A model generated the notes under the pieces. That model made no database searches. It had not been told where the DNA came from and saw nothing but the letters and a program-made list of their open reading frames with translations. Of a DNA stretch of 64,000 bases, positions 38,780 through 47,448 are shown piece after piece. The stretch is from Sphagnum magellanicum. Lineage: Eukaryota; Streptophyta; Sphagnopsida; Sphagnales; Sphagnaceae. Within the stretch, counting starts at the first letter, position 1; each line of letters begins with the position of its first letter. The stretch spans positions 20,157,223-20,221,222 of the forward strand of contig CM038907.1 in NCBI GenBank assembly GCA_021904315.1, read 5' to 3'. The position numbers and the translations under genes are program-made.

Positions 38780-39551
38780 CCACTTATCAGCTTATGGAAT
38801 GCCAACTTCAAATGCGTGAAGTGACGCAAAAGTTTGTGAATACATTGTTGTTTAGTTTTCAAGATTTGAAGTTAAACACCAAAGACATAATTGCAGTACT
38901 AAAGGATACCCTAAACACTACATTAGGTCCTTTACCAATCCTTGATCCACATGCTACAAGGGTCCCATCCAACACCTTGGAGAAACACTCGATTGGTTCA
39001 TGTGTTGTAGATGGCTTTCGTAATCTGGTCACTATTTCTAGCATGGCTAAACTAATGGGCTCTCATACCTCTGATTCTACATTCACATATAAGGAGTTAA
39101 GAACACTTCACTTATGGATTTGTTATTCAGCAAAAGCATTGTGGATAGCCATTCTTTCCACAAAGTTTTTCAATCATTTTCAAAGGTGGTGCCTAATGAG
39201 AAAACTTCCATCGCCACTGAAGTTGCCATTGTCGATAATACTAAGTCAACAATCCAGGTGGGAGGACATACACCCAGAGTGGTACTTCTTAATACAAGTG
39301 CCCAACTAGTGATTCTAGGAGTTCAATTTGCCAAGAAGATGGGCATGCTTGATTCCAAACTACGGAAATCTATGTGGCAAATTCGCACCACTAGTGGGAG
39401 TGTAGAAGAGGTACCTAGGGAGAGTTCGAATTTGATTGCATTTAACTTCAATGAAGGTACAGATCGAGAGCTTTACCTACAGGTCAAATGTTTAGTCACC
39501 AATGCCACCAGTTACGATGTGCTCATTGGCAAGAAGCCATGTTTCCACTAG
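38780..39551 (+). pseudogene. Aspartic protease region, copy 2
   Basis: A frame from 38794 (MECQLQMREVTQKF) shifts near 39100 into a second frame ending at 39551. The protease strand reads VVLLNTSAQLVILG, with Asn where the catalytic Asp is expected, then FNEGTDRELYLQVKCLV and ATSYDVLIGKKPCFH. The same Asp-to-Asn change is in copy 1, so it predates their separation or reflects recurrent G-to-A change. Confidence 0.7.
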
Positions 39552-39929
39552 GTTTCACAATTGACAATTAGTTTGAGCATGCGTACTACTGAGTGGATTA
39601 AGAGACTAATGGACACCACTTGGGATACATACCCTTTGATTTACATAGAACCATAGTCCTATGCCTCACCATTGTATGTTCAAGGAAGCACACATTATTT
39701 CTTACATCTAACAAGCTAGCCACGAGTGGATAGAGGGAGACGAAGAGGAAATAGCTTATGGCCAAGTTACTAAAAGTTTGAGGGTTGTTCCTATTGACAT
39801 TCAATAAGGACCAAAGGTTTTACAAAGGTTTAAAGCAACCCACGAGCCCTTGGTCAAAGTTTTGTCTAATTTTGAAAACATGGAGAACCATGGTGAACCG
39901 ATTAAGCCAATACTTTGTTAACTAATCAC

Positions 39930-40940
39930 TTGGATATCGCATAAGGAAGGGATTACATTATTAGAGTTTTTTGGTGGTATTGGTACAAGTCTCGAAGCCT
40001 TATTATAATTAGGATGGTGGTTATAGGTATTTTTATGTCGACATTGATCTTATTACAAGGCAAGTGCCAACATCGAAAATTATGGAGCTCATAACCAAAT
40101 TTCCATAATAATTTATAACCACTACATGGAAGGCTAGTTTCATTTTCTTACCTTCTAACATATAATTAATTCAGAAAAAACATATGGAATTACTTGGCCC
40201 TGTGGATTTCATCATTTTAGGTTAAGAGTGTCAAGGATTTTCAGGGGCTGGATTTTGGACAAGACTTAAGTGACACAAAATCCGGTCTCTTCATGGACAT
40301 TGTACAATGGATCACCTGGGTTCAATCCATTTTTCCTACGTTTGGTTATGTAATTGAGAACACCCCTTTTCAACTTGACCAAAAGGAGAAAGCCCAAGAG
40401 CACTACATGTTGGTCAAGCATTACCTTGGGGAGCCGTTCCTACTCAATGCAGCACAATGTGATTCCTATACGCACCAGTTGCGCAACTGGTGGACCAACT
40501 TCACACCACTCTCAGTTCTATAGTTATCTCTTAAATACACCATGAGAAACCCCAACCTATAAGTTTATGACATATTGGATGATTAGAACTCCTACCAACT
40601 AGTTACAAGGCAAGAGAAACCTCCTTGGTTTCCTATGAACACAATAGGAAAACCAAGAGGTGCTTGGCCCACCTTTGTCTCCTTCCCAGGAGCACATGTT
40701 TTTCAGGGAGATGGACCAGGCCTGATGTATCACATGCTGCAATCACTTGGGATGAATTAAGCCCAGAAGAAAGAGAAACGGTTATGGGGTTCTAAACTCG
40801 CACTACTAGGCATAACAAGGTGATAAGATTGGAACGTAACACTCTACTGGGGAAAGGCATGGACCCGAACTCCCTTACATGGTTGTTCGTAAGCTATGTA
40901 CTCATTCAAATGTACACAACACTAGCATTAGTTCAATCAA
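39930..40940 (+). pseudogene. Cytosine-5 DNA methyltransferase domain inside the Ty3/gypsy polyprotein, copy 2
   Basis: Motif I is ITLLEFFGGIGTSLEALL (39952-40008). YFYVDIDLITRQV follows (SAM-ribose-binding acidic strand). HMELLGPVDFIILG leads, after a TAA, into ECQGFSGAG (motif IV, 40226-40243). Then GLFMDIVQWITW, GYVIENTPF (motif VI; ENT 40356-40364), LLNAAQCDSYTHQLRN (motif VIII, about 40440-40502), and RLERNTLLGKGMDPNSLTW (motif X-like, about 40823-40890). The same motifs in the same order in copy 1 make chance unlikely. The Pro of the usual PCQ is Glu in both copies. The upstream neighbour is protease, the downstream neighbour RT. Frameshifts and stops make it inactive. Confidence 0.88.
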
Positions 40941-41263
40941 TTGGCACATCTGGCGATGCGGCTACATGGCACCCCGACCAAGTACATTTGCTTATTTTCA
41001 ACACTCTGCACTTCAGTATTAGTGTTGGGGAGGAGGTACCATGTAATTTGACTCAAGTTGTTTCTAATACACTTAGAGTTACATCAATTTTTAGAGAAAC
41101 AATTATAACCTTTTATGAATTTGTGCAGTTGGATAGTGGAGAACCTAATACATTAGGTTTTTCAAACACACTTTCCAACTCCATTCCATGTGTTTCCAAC
41201 TACCCTTTTGTTATGGGGAACCAACTCACCAAGAAGGAGAAAGCTAAGTCACAAACTTGCTAA
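40941..41263 (+). pseudogene. Linker between methyltransferase and reverse transcriptase, copy 2
   Basis: Contains WHPDQVHLLIFNTLHF and GEEVPCNLTQVVSNT, conserved with copy 1, followed by SNTLSNSIPCVSNYPFVMGN. Function unknown; it could be an extension of the methyltransferase or the N-terminal part of RT. Confidence 0.5.
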
Positions 41264-41489
41264 TTAAATATGGAAATGTGTTCACATTTTCAATGAAAGA
41301 TTTAGGTAGATGTAAAACCATGCAATTCTCTACAGACCTTACAAATGAAACACCCATCTACGGAAGAAGCATAGGTTGAATAAGCGTGAGTGGGAACTGG
41401 TAGATGACAGATGCAAAGAGTTCCATGAAGTCGGTCTCATTTAGCCATCAAGTTTTGATTTCATAGCCGTTACACTAATGCTAGCAAAA

Positions 41490-42080
41490 AAATATTTAGC
41501 TGGATAATGGACTAAAAAAAAGATGTGCGAGGATTATAGGCCTTTGATCTTGGTTACACCTTAGGACAAGGACCCCATGCCCATCCTTGAAGAACTGTTT
41601 GATAACATTGGAGACTGAAACATCTTCATAATTATGGATTTGAAACAAGGCTTTAACTAGATTGTGCTCGTTGCGAAAGATTACAAGAAAATGACATTCC
41701 ACGGAAGCAACAAGTTGTGGGAATGGCTTGTGATGCCTTTTAGATTAAAGAATGCACCTATCTTCTTTCAACGAGTCATGGACCAAATTCTCAAAAGGGC
41801 AGATTTTTTGAAGTGTTACATAGATGACGTCCTAGTGCATAGCAAAGGATTCTTGCAACACTTGGCTCATCTTGAGGAGTTACTCAAAAGGCTCCACAAA
41901 GTCAATATGAAGATCCATCCTAAAAAGTGTGAGTTTGTTGTCACTTCAGTAGTCTACCTTGGACACAGAATTTTGCCAAATGGTATTATGGCCCATTGGG
42001 CCAAAGTAGTAGCCATTTTGGAGATGCCTAATCCTACTGATGTTCACATTTTGAGGAGCTTCATAAAAAATATGTAATTA
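41490..42080 (+). pseudogene. Reverse transcriptase, copy 2
   Basis: Contains CEDYRPL, PMPILEELFDNIGD, MDLKQGFN, NKLWEWLVMPFRLKNAPIFF and YIDDVLVHS (YIDD at 41817-41828), then LEELLKRLHKVNMKIHPKKC and LGHRILPNG. All are in Ty3/gypsy order. The YIDD Asp pair is intact. A TGA after NIGD and a TAG after KQGFN break the fingers/palm region. Confidence 0.92.
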
Positions 42081-42129
42081 CTATAAGATTTATGTCTAAG
42101 ACTTCAGTATTATTGCTCATCCTCTCTAT

Positions 42130-42640
42130 GCATTGTTAAAGAAGCATCTTGCTTGGACATGGATTGAAGACACTCAGGAAGCTTTTAACACACTCAAGGA
42201 AAAGCTTTCAAAGTTCCCCATTTTGAGAAGACCTAATTTCAACAAGGTCTTCATTCTACACACTTACTGGAATGCTCTTGATATTAATGTTATTCTTGGC
42301 CAACTTGATGAGGAAAGCAAGGAATATGTTATTGCCTATGCATCCCAAAAAAATAATAAGGCTAAAAGCAATTACTCTTTATACAAGGGGGAATGTCTTG
42401 TTGTTATATGAGCCATCATACATTTTAGGCCTTATCTTTATGGCATCAAATTCACTTTGTATACCAACCATTAGCCTATTAAGTGGTTGATACCAACGAC
42501 AAGCTTATTGGTAAGTTAGTTCGTTGGGCGCATATACTTCAAGAGTATGAGTTCAAGGTTATTCACCAACCTAGTATTACACATCAGAATGCGGATACCA
42601 TGTCGTGGAGACCTTTCACTACTTCTGAAGATTTTTTAGA
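42130..42640 (+). pseudogene. RNase H domain, copy 2
   Basis: Contains WTWIEDTQEAFNTLKEKL, LDINVILGQLDEESKEYVIA, then CLVVI, a TGA at 42409-42411 (TGG in copy 1) and AIIHFRPYLYGIKFTLYT. It is followed by WAHILQEYEFKVIH and ADTMSWRPF. The TGA is a clear G-to-A change against copy 1. Confidence 0.85.
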
Positions 42641-42889
42641 AGCCAAGCAAGACTTTGACTAGATTCCAGCAATACATGTATCTTATGCATTTAGTTATTT
42701 TCCACTACTATAATGTAACCTGGTTGAACATCCCATCGTGGATATATGGGAGGACTTGGACATTCTGAAGTTTCTTCAGCATGGGGAATACCCTCCCCAA
42801 GTTACACCGAATCAACGGGATCGCATACAACAACGGTCCAAATGCTACTCATGGAAGGACAATCATCTCGTCTGATATTTACCACAAGG

Positions 42890-43990
42890 TGAAAAAGTGA
42901 TGCCTCCACCACATGAACAACTTGGTTTTACAGAAGGTACATTCAAAGTTTGGACACTTTGGAGTTAAACATACTTATAGCCTTCTCACTTTTCATTACC
43001 ATTGGAAAGGTATGTATGCTCAAGTCTATGACATTATTGCTAGGTGTGAACAATGTGATAGAGTGAGAACTTCCTTCTCCTCTTGATAGCTCATACTTTC
43101 TTCACACCCTATTCATGGCATGTTCAATCACTGGTCATGTGATTTAGCTGGAAAATTACCACAGACCTCCAGGGTAACGTTTATATCATGATTATGATTG
43201 AACATTTTTCAATGTGGGTCGAGCTTGTTGTGTTGCTGGACAAGTCATCATACAACACCAGCCATGTTTTCTTACAATAAGTCTTAAGTAGGTTTGGGGC
43301 TTGTGCTGAGTGCCTTATTAATCAAGGATTAGAATTTAGAGGAGAATTCCAAGACCTACTTGATCATGCTCTCATTGACCATCACCAAACTTCAAGGGAT
43401 CATCCCCAGGTTAATGGCCTTACAGAGAGGATGGTTTAGACATGCAAGAAAAGACTTTGGAAAATTTGCCTCACTGGGAACAAAGAGGATTGGGACTTGG
43501 CCCTACTTTACATCGCCATGGGTTATAGGATGTCCAAACATGCTTATTTGTCTCATTTCTCTCCTTACTTTCTACTTTTTCAGAAACATCCCATTCCACC
43601 TTCTTCCATTATTGTTCAAATGGACCAAGTTGTGGACTTGGACTCCCTAGCCACTTAGGTTAGGGTCATCACAGAAAGGGCTGTTCTATTCGGGAAGGTT
43701 ATGCCCATGGCCATGGAAAACTTGTTCATTACATAACATCGAGCCACCTTATAGTATGCACACATATGAAGTGGCAGTTACAAACCTAAAGTGAAACAAT
43801 TTGATATTGATGACTTTGTGTATTTCCAACAGAAACCTAATGATACTCTAGACACTACTTCCAGTCGCACTATTTTGAGGATTAAGGCGATCAAGCCTTC
43901 AAGTGTGTTGGAGTTGCAAGGAGTTGATGAACGTCCAATTCGAGTTCATTCCAAAAATAGTGCACCCTGCCACCTACTAAACTTGGATCC
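42890..43990 (+). pseudogene. Integrase, copy 2
   Basis: The HHCC zinc region is intact (His at 42954 and 42970, Cys at 43045 and 43054; motif HFGVKH...CEQC). The core has CDLAGKLP with the first Asp and MIEHFSMWVELVVL. INQGLEFRG has Asn in place of the second catalytic Asp, and HPQVNGLTERMV keeps the Glu. A TAA at 43278-43280 is CAA in copy 1. The C-terminal part (KQFDIDDFVYFQQ, LELQGVDERPIRVHSKN) leads directly into the PHD finger. Confidence 0.87.
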
Positions 43991-44033
43991 TACCATCATC
44001 ACCTCGACTTGGATTCCTCCACTTGACTATCCA

Positions 44034-44168
44034 TGTCAAGTATGTCAAAGGATAAACAATGTTGATCAAATATTTTTTTGCGATAATTATAATGGTGGAT
44101 ACTATCTATTCTGCCTCAAGCCAGAACCCACTCAAGTTCCCACTGACATTTGGTACTGTTCATCATGT
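44034..44168 (+). pseudogene. PHD-type zinc finger at the integrase C-terminus, copy 2
   Basis: The frame 43791-44186 is uninterrupted and ends with CQVC, IFFCDNY, GGYYLFC and WYCSSC. The spacing matches C4HC3 PHD fingers: Cys pair, CDxC-type pair, GYHxxC, WxCxxC. Here the fourth Cys is Tyr and the His is Tyr; copy 1 keeps the His and loses the first Cys. Together they point to a complete ancestral finger except possibly at the fourth ligand. Confidence 0.72.
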
Positions 44169-44416
44169 TTTCTTGCAGCACCTTGATTTCTACTTAGACC
44201 ATGCCACACTTTTCCTAGCAAAGGTTTAGGGGGGGGATACATGAGAATTTCATCTCAGCTTTCTCTTGTGCATTGTATATATATGTGTGTGCATCTCTTT
44301 TTGGTTGATTAGTTTTCACCTTTGATTGGTTTTAGTCTTATTTTTCAGTAGAGTTTATTATGGATTTACACCCTTATGACACCGAATGTCACAACACTAC
44401 ACATCACGACATGTGT

Positions 44417-45396
44417 TTGAACATTTTTTCTCTTTGAATTGTGAAGTACAAATTGTTGCTGCCTTATATACTATTACCATGGATAACAATTTGATGATAT
44501 GAGAGGTTGACTGTTCTGTGTTTGTAATCAAGTAGAGACAAGGAAAATGATTTGTTCCCTAACTTTGAATTGTGAACTAGAAAATGTTGCTCCCTTGTGT
44601 ATATTATTACCATGCGGATAAAAAAATTGATGATCTGAGAGACTGGCCAGTCTAGCCAGCTTCCGTTCTATAAAGGAAAGTCAAAAAGGTGAACTGATGA
44701 CTAAAGAGATCCAGCTGAAAAATGTGCCCACACATTAAAAAATTTCTGAAGTGTTTAGCCTAGTCCTGAATCAGGACTAGCTACTTGTATGGACTGTCAA
44801 GAGAAGATCATTCTCATTTTGAGTAGAACTTCTCTAGTACTCTCTAATACAAAAGCTGTGCAAGACTTTACGGCAGCAGTATGGCTATAAGTCATACGTG
44901 TGATAAAAGAAAACGGTAAGTACTATAGGTATAACCTCATGAGTTGTTATAACTTGTCTTTTGTTGTTTCTCAAAGGGGAAGTAGCTCTAATTTTAATCA
45001 TTTTTTCCTAGTACACGGCATCTGGTGGAAAAAGGAATCTAGCTAGAGTTCAAAACATGAGCTGATTGAGTGCGAGCTTTCAATCAGGACTCTCACAACA
45101 CAGCAAATTTATGAGCTCCTAAGACCTCAGCTGTGATCATACCATGATCTGCTAATTCTTTAACGGTACAGTTCACATGATCTGCACCCTTTAATCTCTG
45201 TAACAGCTAATCTAAAGATTTTGCAACTGTAATTAATCTGCTTTTCAGTTGAACTAGCTTAATCCTATAGATGAAACTGAATGTATTTACAGCGGTTTGA
45301 AATTAGAGGAGAGGCCCACTATGAAATAATTTATCATTACAGGGAGTTCGTATTAAGACAAATTAATGAGATTAATGATCTAGTACTCTTCCACAA
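44417..45396. other. Spacer with a short tandem duplication
   Basis: Two imperfect units at 44432-44515 and 44562-44652 share TTTGAATTGTGAA, GTTGCT, CTATTACCAT/TATTATTACCATG and TTGATGATATGAGAG. No gene recognised. Confidence 0.55.
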
Positions 45397-45633
45397 GAAT
45401 CTTTTTTGGCATTCCCTGCAGGGAAAAAGAGTGGAAACCTCTCACTAATTAAAGTTGAACTAACAAAACATAGGGAAAGCTCTCCAAGGGAATCGTGGGA
45501 ACAATATTCCGATGTTGTATTCTAATTTTCGCATTGTGAAAGAGAGGGATTAGTGTATTTCCCATTGTCAAACAGACCATTTCATGTTTGCACAGGGAAA
45601 ATTCAAGTTCTTCTCGATGGTCCCACAGGGAAA
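45397..45633 (+). repeat. Direct repeat D, left copy, upstream of the IDD gene
   Basis: Aligns over its whole length with 50120-50362. Shared blocks include TTAAAGTTGAACTAACAAAACA, CCATTGTCAAACA and TTCAAGTTCTTCTCGATGGTCCCACAGGGAAA. Non-coding. The copies flank the IDD gene in the same orientation, 4.7 kb apart. Confidence 0.9.
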
Positions 45634-47448
45634 AAACATTCCATGTGTTGTGAAGCTTTTGATCAGAGCTCAGATAGATGAAATGTACAGAGCAACTCCA
45701 ACAAACACTCTTCTAATTATTTGCAAAGGAGGTTTTAGGTGCAGGCGGAAACTTGGGTTGAAAGCCTTTTGGCGGGGGAGAGGGGGGGGGTTGAATAGAA
45801 CGGCCAATGCAGAAAACAATCTTAGGCTCATGGGTTTAGCCTCAAACCTTACGTAAACCCTAAACCCATGTTCGAGAGCCTTGTTAGTTGAGCACAAATT
45901 CACCTGACATGATTATTCATTTCTTAAATTATTGCAGCTGATCAGACGACCTGAATTACTCATGTCATGGCATATTCATACCCGTGTCATAAAAAGTACC
46001 GGATTTGTTTACGCATTCAACGCCTTTCATAAATGCGCAATCAGATCCCAATCCCAAAGTCTTTGGCTGCAAGCGTGTGTCAAATTACTCGCAAACAGTT
46101 TTCTTTTGTAAAAATCGCAGTCCGCGGACTGCAGATTATCAACATAGATCCATCTTTAAAATAAACGCCAGTGGTATAAGTTATGAAACTACGGATCAAG
46201 TAGCTGGCGAGGGGGAAGCAGCTGGCACGGCATCTTATAGTCAAGCAACAGCGCCCACGATTGAACCGAAGTCAACCGAGATCTGTGATTATCCTGCAGC
46301 AATCAGTTATCATGAATCCACATTGAATCTGGTTAATCAACCCAGCAGTTAGCTGCCGTGGAGTTTTCAGCCTTCTCTATAAGGCAGGAATTGAGAGCCT
46401 TACCGAGCTGTGATCACTAGGCACAAAACAACAATATAACTGGAGGTGCTGCTGGTAGAGCGTCCAAGGACCTCTGGCGATTACAACCATGATGATTCAT
46501 GGTGATTACGTCATGAGATAATACTATAACTTCTTGCTGTCGCTCTTGCATTATAATGTGTGTGCTATTGAAAAATATTATGGACATGTCTAATAAGTTC
46601 TGAAAAGTCGATTCGTGGTGCTTAATGGAAATGTCATTCTCCATTAACTCGTCCTTGATTAACTCCGTACATGTCGGTGTGACCGTGTGTGGGTCAAACC
46701 AGCATCTGAAGAGAAGATATTGCAGCCCTCCGGACGACAAGGATAATGACGACGGATCAGATGATGACATTAGAGTTGATGACGACAATCTGGACGATAA
46801 TGACGCGAACATGACAACTGAGAAGCTGCATATCTGCAAACCATACATCAGAAATTCATAAACTGGCCCTCGACTTTTCAGAAAACCACTTACGCAGAAT
46901 TCTGGCCGGGAGTTCATTCGTAGAAAGTAGCTGATCGTATATGTATTGGGTCAGCGCGTCTATACGCTCAACTATTTGTGACCATATGTGAATGAAGTCT
47001 TCAAGAACCGAATAGGTCACAAGTTATCTTTTGACTATGACCAGGGGCTTCATTAGTAATAGCGCTTCTACAGGACCTTGAGGTCATAAGATATTGGACA
47101 AGAGTTACAGACATGTATGTCGACCAAAGGAGGCCTGCAGGCAACCGGGAATGTACCTCTTCAAAAAGGAATCCAAACAAGTCGCAGTTGGTTTGTAACC
47201 TCGGAAACCGTTTGCTTTGGGACTTCAAACTCTCATGTGAACTGTGCGCACCTGATCATGATTCGTGAGCATCATTAACTTCAGCGTACGCATATATATG
47301 CCCCCTAGAGTTTTTGCACACAGATCGAGATAGAACTATTTTCATCAAACACGGTGGAAAGCCGCAACTTTCAGAACTACGTGAGGGAGAGAATTTAATT
47401 GTCTCTTCTTTATAGCGATTAGAAATTGGACTACAGAATCCAAGAGAG
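45634..47448 (+). promoter_or_regulatory. 5' flank of the IDD gene
   Basis: GC-balanced DNA between the left direct repeat and the first IDD codon. Frames at 46005-46352 and 46625-46861 (acidic, Asp-rich) show no recognised domain and may be 5' leader sequence. No TATA box or transcription start could be fixed. Confidence 0.3.

Larger units (their letters stand above)
34730..44416 (+). mobile_element. Ty3/gypsy retrotransposon with methyltransferase and PHD domains, copy 2 (degenerate)
   Basis: Same family and domain order as copy 1 but on the plus strand, so the two copies face each other about 13 kb apart. The promoter/leader starts near TGTCATGC at 34739, the TATA box is at 34891-34897, the gag ATG at 36794 and the terminal TGA at 44184-44186. 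A polypurine tract (GTTTAGGGGGGGGAT, about 44224-44238) follows, then about 180 bases shared with copy 1. The leader is interrupted by a solo LTR at 35919-36740. Many stops match C-to-T or G-to-A changes relative to copy 1. The 3' LTR is not recognisable as a copy of the 5' region. Confidence 0.9.

Noticed and set aside
46625-46861. Asp-rich open frame upstream of the IDD gene
   Set aside because: No domain, no clear splice sites and an antisense frame of similar length; not supported as a gene.
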